From: Sordaria brevicollis
Lineage: Eukaryota; Ascomycota; Sordariomycetes; Sordariales; Sordariaceae
Assembly (NCBI GenBank): GCA_033439795.1
Contig: JAUTDP010000008.1
Coordinates: forward strand, 2,976,001 to 3,040,000
Direction: 5' to 3'
Length of the DNA: 64,000 bases
Shown here piece by piece: positions 37,301 to 50,318 of the stretch (the stretch's first letter is position 1; each line of letters starts with the position of its first letter). Made by a program: the position numbers and the translations under genes. The notes beneath the pieces were generated by a model, which saw only the letters and a list, made by a program, of their open reading frames with translations, had not been told where the DNA came from and did no database searches.

Positions 37301-40300
37301 TAAAGAATTATTAATAATTATATTTAATTAATTTACCGAAAAATATAAATTCTAAATTATCCGAATAATACGAATAAATATAGTAAAAAATATTTAGCGT
37401 ATATTCGATAAAGATAAGGCAATAGAAGAAAAGGGCGCCCTAATACTTAACGCAATTAATAAATCCTTTATAATTAATATAATTAAGGACGTTATAAATA
37501 GTAAAATATATTATTATAAAAAGTTCTTCGGTAATAATTACTATACGTAAATTAACGTTCTTTATAATATTAATACTAAGGAAGTAATTAAAATAATTAG
37601 GGTATCCGCGTCCGTAATACTTATAAAGTACGCTTCCGATTTTAAAATATACGAAAATATTATTAATAATTATTTTACCGCTAATAATATTAATATTAAT
37701 AAAATTATTTCTAAAAATATAATAAAATTCTATAAAAAAGCCAATAAACCCCCTAAAACCGACGTCTAAATCCAAATTAAACTCCCCCGCTAATATTAAT
37801 AATAAACGAATAATTTTAAATAAAAAATAGCCAATATACTTCCCCCAAATAAATTATATAATTTTAAATTCGAATTCAAATTTAACGCTATATTACCTAC
37901 GTCCTATAACCGTATTTTTAACCTTAAAAAATTTAACGTTATTAAAAAATAAATCGATAATAATTTTAAAAAGAAATTTATCTAACTATCGTAATTAAAA
38001 GCCTCTACTCTTATCTTCCTAATTAAGAAACCGGGTAGCGGAGTTTATATTTACATTAATTATTAAGGTATTAATAATATTATTTTTAAATCCCGCTACT
38101 CGTTCCCTTTAATTAAGGAAACCTTCGACGCGATTTACCGCGCTAAAATTTTTACAAAGTTCGATATTATTACCGCTTTTAACCGCGTCCGTATTAAAGA
38201 AGGATACGAATAACTTACTACATTTATAATATAATTTAAGCTATTCGAATCCTTAATAATACTTTTTAATCTCCAAGGCGCGTTAAACGCTTTTTAAAAT
38301 TATATTAACGATCTCCTATATAATATTTTCGACGTTTACATAACCGCTTACTTTAATAATATCCTTATTTACTCCGATAATAAAAAAGATTACGAACGTT
38401 ACGTTAATAATATTTTCGAACGTTTTATTAAAGTAAATTTTAATATTAATATCGATAAATACGAATTTTATACGAAACGTATAAAATATTTTAACTTTAT
38501 TATAATACTAGGAAATATCGAAATAGACCTAAATAAGGTTAAAGCCGTTTTCGAATAGGTACCGCTACAATCTAAGAAATCCCTATAGTAATTCCTAAAT
38601 TTCGCGAACTTCTACCGTTAATTTATAAAAAACTTTTTAATAATAGCCTTACCCCTATACGAATTAATAAAGAAAAATATATTATAATCGTAGTCTGACC
38701 GCTATTAATCCGCATTTAAAATTCTAAAAAAGGCTTTCGCTACTAAACCGATTTTAAAGATTTATAATTAGATTAAAAAAACCGTCGTCGAAATTAACGC
38801 CTCGAATTAAGTAGCAAGCAATATATTTTTACAATACGGAAACAATAGCGTATTATACCCCGTAGCCTACTTCTCTACGAAATATTCCGTTTAAAAATAT
38901 AATTATAACGTTTATAATAAAGAACTCCTAACTATTATTAAAATATTAAAAGAATAATAACCGGAATTCGAAGGCGTATAATAACCTTTTAATATCCTTA
39001 CGAATTATAAAAACCTAAAGATATTTACGACTAATAAGTAATTAATATAATATTATATACGGTAATCCTAATTTCTATCCCGCTTTAATTTCCAAATCTA
39101 ATATACCCTTGGTTTTAAGAACTTACGTCCGGACGTACTCAATTGCAAACCTAATAACATCTTTACTAAAGCCGAAAATAAACGCTTAACCGCCCGCCAA
39201 TATATATTATTATAACTTTTATAATTCGTAAACGGATATTTTAACGACCCTATAATATACTTCTCCCTATCCTTTATAAACGATTATAAAAATAAATCCA
39301 TCGATAATATTATTCTAAATAATTACGAGAATTCTATATTCCTCTAAAAGGTTATTTCCGCTTTAAATAACCTAAATACCTATAATTAATTAATCTCTAT
39401 CTATAAAATCCTATATAAAATTTTTAACGAATATTAAATTATACTTAACGGTATAACGAAGTAATAAAGCTATATTATTATCGACCCTTATAATAAAAAA
39501 TTTTAATTCTAATTAATTAACCGCTAATATAATTCGCCTAACGCGGGCCACCCGGGGCGTAACGCTATATACGAATTATTATCCCGCGAATTTTATTAAG
39601 AGGGAATAGCTAATAATATCCGCATTTTCTATAAAATATACCTCCTATATATAAAAACGAAATTCCTTAAACGAGGATATATTAATTTTCTTAAAACTAT
39701 CCCGGTTATTATAGTGCCGTAAATTGTAATTTCGGTCGATTACATTACCCTACTACCGGGTAATATATATTTTAACTAAGAATTTAAATATATTTATATC
39801 GTTATAGACCGATTAATTAAAATACGGTATTTTATTCTAATAGTTATACTATCCGCTAAAAAGTTAGTAAAACGATTTATCGATAAAGTCTATTACCTTT
39901 ATAAATTTCTAAATTCTATCCTCTCCGACCGTAGTACGCAATTCGTATCCCGTTTTTAATTATCCCTTTATTAACGATTAAAAGTAACGCGCAAATTTAC
40001 CTCCGCTTTCTACCTGTAAATTAACGCCTAAATAGAATATATTAACGCTAAAATAGAATAATACTTTTACTTATATATTAATTAATCCCAAATAAATTAG
40101 GCTAAATAATTCCCCCTCGCCGAATTCGTAGGAAATAACGCCGTTTCTTCCTCGATAAATCTATCCCCCTTCTTCGCCAATTATAAATATTACCCCCATA
40201 TAAATACCGAATTTTATAACCCGCCGCTTCCTATATTATTACCTATATAATTAAAAAAGTACTATAAAGTTAACGAATTCGCCAATTAATTTAAAAAAAT

Positions 40301-40727
40301 TTAGGACTTTACGGTCTAATAAACGAAATAAATTTAAAACCGGTACGAAGAGAACGCTAATAAACGTCGTATCAATTTAATAAAATATAAACCTAAAGAT
40401 ATAATACTATTCGATACCTCTAATTTCTTTAATAGCCGCCTATATATTAAATTCTCTCCCCGCTAAGAGGGCCTATTTACAATCTTTAAATCCGATACCT
40501 ATACCGTTAAATTAAAATTCCCTAACAATATAAAATACTCGCCTACCTTCTATATTTCTATAATATAACGCTAATTCGGCTAAAGCCTTCCCGGCTAAAT
40601 AACCGACTCCAACGTCTATATTAACGAAAGAAGAATAATAATCTATATTAATAAATATAAAGAATACGTAGAATAAGATTTTAATAAATTAATAAACGTC
40701 GAATAGTAAAGTAAGAACCGCTATTAA

Positions 40728-40800
40728 TATTATCTAATTAAATGGAAGGGCGACTACGAACCAACCTAAGAAAAGATTAATAACGTTATCGATTACGAAG
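40728..40800 (+). pseudogene. Chromodomain relic at the C-terminus of Gypsy Pol
   Basis: Frame reads YYLIKWKGDYEPT, stop, EKINNVIDYE. The stop stands where chromodomains have the conserved Trp (TGG to TAA by two G-to-A changes). The aromatic and KWKG signature matches chromodomains of chromovirus-type Gypsy elements, which guide integration to H3K9-methylated chromatin. Confidence 0.85.
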
Positions 40801-41195
40801 TACAACTCTAGGAATTCTATTATAAATACCCTAATAAATTTATACTACCCCGTATTCGAAACCTCTTCGACCGATTCCGCTAAGAAAAATAAAATATTAT
40901 AATAATAGACCCTGCTACCGCCGCCGCCTACGATAAGCCCCCGCGCCGCCGCTCTACCTAATTGGTATAATAGTTCGCTACTTCGAAGATAGAGACGTTA
41001 TTATTAAAAAAAAAGGAAGAAGAAGGGTTAATAAAAATAATAATAAGGATTATACGATTTTTAATAAATAAATAGTTTAGGATACGGCTAACGTTACGTT
41101 TAGAAACGTTCAACGAATTATTAAAGGATTTTAGGATATAATTATACGTATATATAGATTTTTCAACTCTACGAACTTCTTTTGAGGGAGGATAA

Positions 41196-41477
41196 TATTA
41201 TAAGATTAGACCTATACCATACCCAATACACGTACTAACCACCCTTATAAGTGCCCAGCTCCTTGGTAGCTATTCACAACTATAGTATATATACCATAGC
41301 ACGATATGGCCCAGATTTAATCACCAATAGTTACGTATAGTATTACGTGGGCGTGTATAGGCTGGGGTATAGGCTCGCGCCTATATATCCAGCCCTCTAC
41401 GTACACTTCCTATTTCCTCTCCTTCGTACTTCAACACATATCCTAACCCATACCTAACGTGTACTCAGCCCGTAATA
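41196..41477 (+). repeat. Right LTR of Gypsy element
   Basis: Starts TATTATAAGATTAGACC and ends CCCGTAATA. Compared with the solo copy, most changes are C to T; TGG and GTGG are retained. Confidence 0.95.
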
Positions 41478-41482
41478 GAGGG

Positions 41483-44400
41483 TATATAAATTATTTTCGT
41501 TAATTTTCCCTACGTTATATCCGGAGGGGAAGGTTAATTTTCTCGAATAATATATATACGATATAGAATATAAAGAATATTTCAATTATTATATAAAATA
41601 GTATAATAACCGTTTTGTATAATATTTCCGTTTCCGCTTTATTACTTTTAATACTTTAATATAATAGTAAATTAGGGCTAAGAATCGATATTATACTAGT
41701 ATTAAAACTACCGACGCTAATTTAACCGCTTAAAATATTAAAGAAATATTTACTAGCCGAACGGAATATTCCGAATATATATTTAAATTTATTATAAAAT
41801 ATACGGATATATTATATAATATAAAGCTTTATTAAGGAGGAAGGAGATAGGATTTAGAAGCCTATATTTATATATTCGGTATGCTATCCCTCTTCTTAAT
41901 TTTTACCCTAATTAATTACCGGTAGCGGTCGTTAATTAAATTAATACCCGGTTATTGAAAATAATATTAGGCTAGCGAATATAAACGGAAAAATATAGCG
42001 GCGGAAAACTTACGTTATAACCCCCTTATCGGTATATAGTATTTTTAGAAGCGGTACGAAAATTTCTTTAATTTAGTCCTTAAATTTAAATTTCGAATTA
42101 TTAATTATTAATATAAATACGAATAGTAGGTTCGTAATAGTTTTTATAGTTATAATCTATATTAGTATAAAGGTATACCCAAGGTTGACTTAAGTACGTA
42201 AAAGGGTATAAATATTTTCATTGAATTTTAGGGTATATATATTATTATTATAAACCCGGAGCTATATAAAAATAGTATGGGGATTATCGTCGATAAAGTA
42301 AATATTTTAGTTATTTATATATACAAATACGAATAATTTACGTTCAATATCCTATTATGCGTTATTAACGTTATTTAAACGTATAAGTATAGTAATTATT
42401 ATTAGCGTTTAAAAAAGGGGGGGAAACGTAATAATTTTAATAATTAATTTTATTAGTTTTACTTTCCTAGGGACATTTATAATAGGCTATATATTATATA
42501 TAGATTGAACCCTTTATATAATATATTTAATTTAATACGTAATAATAATATAATTAATCCTTAGAATTTTATTATATCCTTGGGCTAATAGGGTAATACC
42601 GACGCTTCTCTTTATATTATTAATATAATTATATTGTACTATATTGCTAAGTATTATTTAAAAGGCGAAGTTAAATTTAAATCGTATTAAGAATTTACGG
42701 CTATTATATTCCCTAAAATCTTAGAAATACTACTATTGGCTTTTTTAATTTCTAAGTTAATGAATAAATTGGTTACCGAATAGGATTAGTTTATATAGGA
42801 GGTTTATTATTACCTTATTAATTTTAACCTATATAAGGGTATTTATATAATTCGAATAATGGATTATATGCTTTATAAATTTCGTTAACGTTATACTATT
42901 AGTATAAATAACGATGTTTATAATTACTTTATACAATACGATAAATATTTGTAGCGTAGCGAGTAATTTACTAATCTTATTTATTTCCAATTTTATATCT
43001 TTACTAATTAGAATATTAAATTATAGAAATTCTATAAACGAGCGCGTATATTCAAATATATACTTCGGTATAAAACGGATATTATATTTAATTAGTATCC
43101 GAACTTCTATTATATTAAATTAATACTTTATTATCTTTATACATTTATTAACGAATTTATTCTCCGTATAATTAATAGCGTTAAATATCCTACGTAATTT
43201 AAGGTATATAATTGCTATAAGGAATATTATAAATATAAATATAATTATTATAGCGAACGCTTTGAATTACCCCCTGAAAATAATTTCGAATTAATTAACG
43301 GTAATAAAGATAATGAAGATATTTATTAGGATAATTTAATAATATTAATTATATACTATCCTAACCGGAATTTGAATATAAATAAGGATATTATAGCCCT
43401 TAATAATAAGGATATTAACCTTACGTATAATTAGACGCCGTACTATAAATTCTATAAGGACTTCCGGGATTTTAATATTTAGAAAGACTATTAGAAATAA
43501 AAGAAAGCCGAGAATCTAAATCTATATAAAGTTAAAGAGGTAATTAATATTGTATTTACTAAGTTTAACCTTAAATAAAAGTTAGTATACAATACCTTCG
43601 TCGATTACTATTTAACCGTTTATACTAAATACGACCTACCTCCTCTTAAGGTACAACTTAATAGTAAAAGTAGTATTAGTAAATCGTTCGTTATTAATTT
43701 ATTATTTATTAGGTTAGAAGAGTTATTATATAATATAATAGATTTTAATAGGAAGAAGGCTATAATTATCGTATATTTTACTCCGATTAGTATTATTACT
43801 AATAATATTAACGGCTTTATTTTATACTCTTTCCTTCGTTTTCCTATTTTTAACGCCGCTTAATTACTAAATATAAATAATAGTAACGTTAGTATTTTAT
43901 AAACGCGGCTCCGTTACGTATAGTATATTATTATTAATGAAAAGTCTATAATTAATTTAAAGATAATATATTTTATTGAGTAACGGCTTAGTTAAATATT
44001 CTTTAATTTTAGCCTACCCTTTAGTAGTAGGAGTATTCTATTTATTAGGGATTTTTACCAATTTCCTCCTATTTTATAAAAGGCTCTATATAAATAGATA
44101 TTTAATTATAAATTTAATATTATAGAATATATTAGTCGAATTGCGTATTATTTATTTAATAAGATTATAGAATTAATAACGGTCGTATATTAGAGTAGTT
44201 TTACGTAAAAAGTATTTAGGGATATTCTTAATTATATATATATTGGTACGCTTATTCCCGCGGACTAGGAACTTTTATTTATAAGGATTATATATAGGCT
44301 TAAGGAGGCCGGCGTTAATTTTAGCCGGTTTAATAATATTTTATGTATTTACTTAACGAATAATAAAATTAAATAATATAATTAAAATTATTTTTTCGGT

Positions 44401-45090
44401 TTCGGTAAGTTATATATATAAGTTAAAGCTACTTATATATTTAATTGTAGTATTATAGCTTCTATTATTACCTAGGTGGCGTTTAACTAAATAGGGAATT
44501 TTTATAATATATTTCTATTAGTTATCGGCGCTAAAGTTATATTAATAGAAAATTATTAAGTTAAAAAAGGGTTAATTAACGGTATTATTAATATTATTCA
44601 AAATATTACGTAATTTATTAACGCTAACCCTTACGCTATGCCGCCTTATACCCTATTGGTCCGTTTTTTTAATTATAACGGTCCCTGGATCTTTAAAAAC
44701 GACCCGGGTAAGGGCATTAATACGTATACTATACCCGTATTTCGTTCTACCCGGGAATTTATATATAATAACGTTAATTATACTAAGAAATAGTTCTTTA
44801 TTATTATATTGTATATTATTATAGTATATAAATTATAGGGTATAATGGTTAATTAAATTATTTTCGATATATTTAGGATAGACTTTATTATTAGTTTGAC
44901 CTATATAGCTATTTCTAAGGTTACTTCTTTAAAGGGTATTATATTCGATTATCCTTTTAAAATCGATGTTATACGTACCGTTAGCCGTATAGGTATGGAT
45001 AAGCGTACGTTAGATATTATATAGAAATGGCCCTAGAAAATATTTCCTTTAATAGAGGATTTCTAGATATATTATTTAGGGGGGTTATAT
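41483..45090 (+). pseudogene. Helitron Rep/helicase relic, Rep and PIF1-like helicase part
   Basis: Continues the frame from 34019 (KLFSLIFPTLYPEGKVNFLE just after the Gypsy insertion). Rolling-circle Rep domain: the HxH metal motif has become YSYN (42145-42153, CAC to TAC), while the catalytic-tyrosine motif YYIAKYYLK survives at 42637. PIF1/RecD-like helicase motifs follow in order: NSKSSISKSFVIN (Walker A, about 43663), TNNINGFILYSFLRFPI, NEKS near 43930, RDFYQFPPI (44047, from GDFxQLPP), GAKVILIENY near 44530, GLINGIINII, and YIAISKVTSLKGIIFDYPF near 44910-44965 (the SRV..L signature). About 1.5 kb codons in total with the first part, normal for fungal Helitrons. Densely interrupted by RIP stops. 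Exact Helitron termini (5' TC, 3' hairpin plus CTRR) were not found. Confidence 0.85.
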
Positions 45091-45165
45091 TAGTATATAA
45101 AAAATATTAAATTATTAAATTATTATTTTATATATTGAGTTTTTTATATATTATATTAATACTAA

Positions 45166-45191
45166 GCCGGATTCGGCTATTCGCATCCGGC
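45166..45191. repeat. Short inverted repeat downstream of the Helitron helicase
   Basis: GCCGGAT and ATCCGGC separated by 12 nt, unusually GC-rich for this block. A Helitron 3' hairpin is conceivable, but no CTRR follows at the expected distance. Confidence 0.5.
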
Positions 45192-46081
45192 CCCGCTTCC
45201 GTACGTACGAATGTAAAAAATTTTCTTACTACTTCCTAAATTCTTATTTTTATCCTTATTCCTAACCTTCCCTTATTTATATATTTATTTATTCTTTTTT
45301 ACTTTATTTAATTTTATTTACTAAATATTTATCCTTCCCCTATTAATTGTTTACGTATATTAATTAGATAGAACTTCTTTTCTTTTATATATTAATTAAA
45401 TAAAACCTTTTTTCTATTATTTTTTATCCTTATAAGACGAAAATGCGGCCTTATATATTACTATTCGCTTCTATTTCTATTTATAATAAACGTTATAACG
45501 AACGTTCTTAATTTTAATATACTAAATTAATTACTATATTACGGCCAATTTTAAACTAATTACTTATTAAACCGATTAATTATAAAAACGCTATAATTAT
45601 CTAAACCCTATTTTTAATACCGGTTAAAATTCCTAATTTTAAACGCCGGAAAATTATACTACTTATTAAATTATTAAACCCTAAATTAAAGATAAAATAA
45701 CTTAATATAATTTAAAAGACGAAAGGCGATTATACCCTCTCCTAATTTGAATTTTAGGAATATTAATTATTCTAACCGTAATTTAATAGTTAATAGGCTC
45801 GACGTAACCAATTTTATAATTAATTTCGAAAAAGCCGTCGATAATGCCGTTAATAAGTTAGTAGTTTTTCGCTTAAATAACGGTATATTATTTTAACCCT
45901 AAATTAAAAATTTAATAATTTAAAATCTTCGAAAGCGATTATACCCTTTTTTAATTTAATTTAAAAGAATATTAACCCGATTATTTTATAGTACGTATAG
46001 CCGCCGAACCCGTTTCCTAAAAATTAATTAACCTTTATATTATTAAATTAAGGCTATTAAGTTTATTATTGCGGAAAAGCC

Positions 46082-46380
46082 GTAAATTATCGGTCGAATA
46101 TATCGATTCGGTTAAAGAGCTATAAATTATTAATCGAATATATCGATTTAATTAAAAAGATTAATCTTTTACCGGTTTATTACCGCGGGAGAGTTGTAAA
46201 TTACCGGTCGAATATATCGATTCGGCTAATTTTACCTCCTAATATATAGGAAGTTCCCTTAATTATAAGTAAACCTTTTTCTCGAGATTTTATCTCTTAA
46301 TGTATAGGAGGCTCCTTTAATTATAAGTAAACTTTCTTCCTAAAGTTTCGCTTTTTAATATATAGCGAGGTAATTATTTA
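46082..46380 (+). repeat. Degenerate direct repeats in the RIP-mutated block
   Basis: Three copies of a unit containing GTAAATTATCGGTCGAATAT then ATCGATTCGG (from 46082, 46121 and 46195), then two copies of a unit containing CCCTTAATTATAAGTAAAC (46236 and 46293). No coding sense is seen. Confidence 0.65.
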
Positions 46381-46974
46381 TTATTTCTATAGAGCGGATA
46401 ACCTAACGACCGGTATATTTTAATTGGATAATAAATTAGTGGACGGATATTATTAACGAAAAATAAAATTATTTCGAAGCTTTTTAATATTAAAATTAAT
46501 ATTAAAGCCCTAAAAAAGTTAAAATCCTTGAAGAAAGCTATTTAACTATAAATAAATTTATAGAAATTATGGCGTTAATTCTAATTGCTATTAATAAAGA
46601 TTATTAATTATCCGAAGGGGATATTGTCCTAATTTCTAAGGGCTAAAATCCGTTTTAGGAATTAAACGAATTATATTATCTTTTATAAGTAAGGGAATAA
46701 TATTTATTATAAGGTTATACCGAAGCTTTAAGGAAGTTAGAGACCTTTAAATTAGCGTTATATAATTGTTTGAGGGAGGTATTATTTTAATAAGGAAAGC
46801 GGAGGATATTATATAGTATTCGGGATTGTAAATAGTGCGTAGGATAGGTTTATTATAGTTATATACGTATTTCGAATTGTTCGTATATCCTATTATATAT
46901 TATATAATTCTATTAACTTTAGTAATATCCTATTATTATTATCCTATTGATTAGTATTATAGTACCTCCCTTTG

Positions 46975-47520
46975 TATTTTATTTAGTCTAGTTTACTATA
47001 ATTTATAATATTATATATTAATCTTTATTTTGATTTATCTTTCGTATTGTTTTTTTATTTCCTCCGTTATATAGTTTATTTTTGCGATTTCGTATTCCTC
47101 TTCTCCCTAAGCGTAAAATAAATTCTATACGTATATTTATTAACCGTTAATATTATTTTTTACGTTTTTTAAATATATATAATTTACCTTTTTATAATAA
47201 CGATGTAAGTATATTATATGCTTATTTAAGTGGTATAGGTCTAGTTGGTCGTAGACGTAGTCGTTATTATCGGTTAAGTATATTAGGTATAAATAATATT
47301 CTATAGGGTTGAACGGGCATTCGTTTATAATACCTATTTAGCCTTTATTTAAACGCTAGCGCTTATATATTATTATATTGCGGTATTCCTCCTCTTCTAA
47401 TAGTATATTTTAAATATATATATCGAATTCATTAAGTTCGTCGTTATTAATTTCCTTATAATCGGCTTCTCTATTATTATTATCCTTATAATCGATTTTA
47501 TTATTATCCTCTTAAATAAT
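46975..47520 (-). pseudogene. Decayed reading frame of unknown family
   Basis: On the minus strand one frame keeps protein-like composition despite RIP stops: LLEEEEYRN, then NECPFNPIEYYLYLIYLTDN, then DQLDLYHLNKHIIYLHRYY, then GEEEYEIAKINYITEEIKKQ. Amino-acid composition and codon periodicity look coding, but I cannot name the family. It may be cargo of the Helitron or a gene of another element. Confidence 0.45.
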
Positions 47521-49339
47521 ATCGAATTCGGGCTTAATAATATCTTTTTATCTTTATATTTCGGGTTCGTCTTTCTCTTAATTAATATTAAAATTATTAA
47601 GGTTAATAATTTCTTCGTTATCGGAATCGATACCTTTTTTTTTATTATGCGTAATAATTAGGATATAGTTACCTATATTTATAGTATTTATATTAGGGGT
47701 AATAGTAATATTAGGAATATTAAGAATAAGAATACGGATAGGTAGGTTAGTTTTATATATTAAAATTTTTAACGTTTATTTATTTATAGGCGGCTTCGGG
47801 TTTATAATTATAATACTATCTATTATTTATTTCCGTACTTATTATTATTATTTATTTTAATATTTCGTCTTAATTATTACTTTATTAATTATACCCAATC
47901 TACTAACTAATAAATATATTTTATAATTACTTACCTACTATTATTCGTGCCTAATTATACGGATTCGTACCTACCTGCCCGAAGTCGCGTATTTACTATC
48001 GAATTGTATTTTCTATTATTTACCTTTCTAAATTTTTAATTTTTCCTTCCTTTCTTTTTTTCTCTAAACTATATAATATATCCCTATGTAAATTATTAAT
48101 TAAAACGGTATTATTAATTATTATATATTAATTATGTATATATAATTTTACGATATTTTTTAAATTTATACTGTTTAAAACCCCTTTTAAGAAGGGCTTT
48201 ATCGCTATTATTATTAGCATTATTACTAGTACCCCTAATACGTTTACTACCCCTTCCGGCTATTTTAAGCCGCCTCCTAATACTTTTTTACCTTCGTATA
48301 TAATTAAAAAGAAATGTATATATTAATAGATAATTATATTATTTTAATAATTCGATAATTTGCGTACTAATATAATTTATATTTATAAAGACAATAATAA
48401 AGAGGATAATAATAATAACGATATTCCTAAACTATAGGGTAAGCCGTACTAGAACCCGTACTTCTATTATATACGTAATGGATATTTTTACGTAGAGAGC
48501 ATTAAATCGGTAATTAAATACTATTATTATATCGTAGTTAAATAATTATACTAGCCTCCTTAATAAAAAATTATTAATATTTATTGCCGTTTTTAAAGAA
48601 AGGGTAATAATAATAATGCCCGCAAGTACTATAATAATATTATAGATATTATTAACCCTTTTAAAGCCTTAAAGAAGAATAAGGTTATCTCTAAATTAAT
48701 ATTATATTTTATTTTATATATTATATTTATTTATTAATATTATCCTTTTTAAGGGGTCCTTCAAATATTTATTTAATACCGAGTTATCCGTTTTTATTAA
48801 TAATGGTAATAAGAAGAAGAAGGCCCGCCTTAATTCTTTAGAATTTAAAACCTTCGGCGCTTTCCTTCCTTCCGCCTAACCTTCTTTTAATTAACCCTCT
48901 TTTGGCCGCCGTACTTTCTATCTTTTAAGTATTCCTATCCTAATTACCGCTACCCCTATTACTATTACCGTTATTCTGTTAGCCGAATTTATAACCGAAT
49001 TTAATACTATAAAAAAATGGCTTAATAACCTAGCGAAGCGATTATTTATAATAGAGGGTAAGGTTACGGTATTTTTTATACCGAAGTAATAAAAGGAGAA
49101 GGAGAAAGAAAAGAAGAAGGAGAATAATAAAATAGTACTTATAACGGCACTTCGTACCGAATTTAATTACGACTTCGGAGATTTTATAGAGGATTAGGAT
49201 AATAATTAAATATAATAATTATTTTATTTAAATATATTTTTATATTTATAATACCTTTATTTTAATTACTTTTTTTTCCTTTTATTAATATTACGGCTTT
49301 CCTTTTTCTTTATAAGTAACGATACTATTATTAATATAT
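47521..49339. other. RIP-mutated DNA, possible decayed frame, no family recognised
   Basis: A plus-strand frame around 48800-49230 reads protein-like between stops (KKKKARLNSLEFKTFGAFLP; LAEFITEFNTIKKWLNNLAK; ALRTEFNYDFGDFIED), with a poly-Lys/Glu patch. Origin unknown; it could be another transposon gene. Confidence 0.4.
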
Positions 49340-49344
49340 ATAAT

Positions 49345-49660
49345 ACTATACGACCTTAACTATTACGATTTTTAATATTATTACTACTTTTAATATTATT
49401 AACTTTATTAATTTCAATACCTTTAATACTATTACCACCTTTACTACTTTTAATATCGCTAACTTCACTACTATTACTAATTTTATTACCTTTAATACTA
49501 TTACCACCTTCGATATTATTAATTTTACTACCTTTACCACCTTTAATACTATTACCACCTTTACCACCTTTAATATCGCTAATTTTATTACCTTTATTAC
49601 TTTCGATATTATTACTACTATTACTACCTTCGCTACCGCCGCTACTATCTCCAACCTTTA
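49345..49660. repeat. Degenerate 9-bp-based minisatellite (TTTAATACTATTACCACC-like)
   Basis: About 300 bp of repeated ACTACC/TTTAAT/ATTACC units with a strict three-base rhythm. It makes an open frame on the minus strand of Val, Ile, Lys and Leu only, which is an artefact. Confidence 0.8.
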
Positions 49661-49934
49661 TATTATATTAATTATTCTATACTTCCCTTTATAAAATATA
49701 TTTAAAAATTATCTATTATTAATACGGGGGGTAATTTAATTATAATAATTCCGTAATTTAAGTAGGGGGGACTATATTTCTACCTACTATATTAATTCCG
49801 GATTAATTTCTATTCTTAAACGATTCGGACCCCTAGACCCGACCTTCGGACTTTTAAACCTAAACCCTTCGCTTCCCTAAACCTAGACTAAAAACCCTAT
49901 TTTTAATATAAATTGAACCTATATTATTAATTTA

Positions 49935-50022
49935 ATTATAGTAACCCGACCGACCAACCGACCGACCGATTAACCGAAATAAAATAAAACCTAAAAAGAT
50001 ACCGACCGACCGACCGACCGAA
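49935..50022. repeat. (CCGA)n tetranucleotide repeats
   Basis: Two arrays of CCGA (about 49938-49965 and 50003-50020) separated by a shared spacer AAATAAAATAA. CpG-containing units survive RIP because RIP prefers CpA. Confidence 0.8.
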
Positions 50023-50318
50023 ATAAAATAAGATTTAAAATACCGTACTTAATAAAAAACTGCGAAAGGAAGGATTAGAGGATATAAAAAAAAATTGCCT
50101 ATAAAGTCCTATAGTATTAGTATATGGTACTACCTACGAAAAGCAGCCTATAGTATTAGTAAGGCGTGAAATTAAAGTATAAATAAGTACGGACTATCCT
50201 TCGAGTATTATTAACGGAGAGTTTAAGTGTACGACTCTCTATAAGATATTAAGGCGGGGCTCGCACTATAAAACCTAAACTCCTTTTTTTTTTTTGAAAA
50301 AAAATTGAAAAAAAAATT

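Larger units (their letters stand above)
34025..41477 (+). mobile_element. RIP-inactivated Gypsy retrotransposon with chromodomain
   Basis: A 7,453-bp element with two 282-bp LTRs (34025-34306 and 41196-41477), flanked on both sides by GAGGG (34020-34024 and 41478-41482), and a purine tract GAGGGAGGA before the right LTR. Degraded domains in Gypsy order: Gag zinc knuckle with C/H turned to Y (YTRYSYKNYFITEY, 35922-35963); protease-like NNGYTAFGFI near 36520; reverse transcriptase with IFTKFDIITAFNRVRI and YFNNILIYS (38349, from YLDDILIYS); RNase H VEINASN near 38790; integrase zinc-region NAGHPGRNAIYELL near 39540 and IISVDYI-type core; and a C-terminal chromodomain YYLIKWKGDYEPT from 40728. 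Many TAA/TAG stops: a dead copy. Confidence 0.95.

Noticed and set aside
45166..45191. Definite Helitron 3' terminus
   Set aside because: A stem is present but no CTRR end follows, so the terminus is left undefined.
46082..46380. CRISPR-like array
   Set aside because: Repeats are few, degenerate and irregularly spaced in fungal transposon DNA.
49346..49654. 102-codon minus-strand frame of Val/Ile/Lys/Leu
   Set aside because: Product of the three-base rhythm of a minisatellite.
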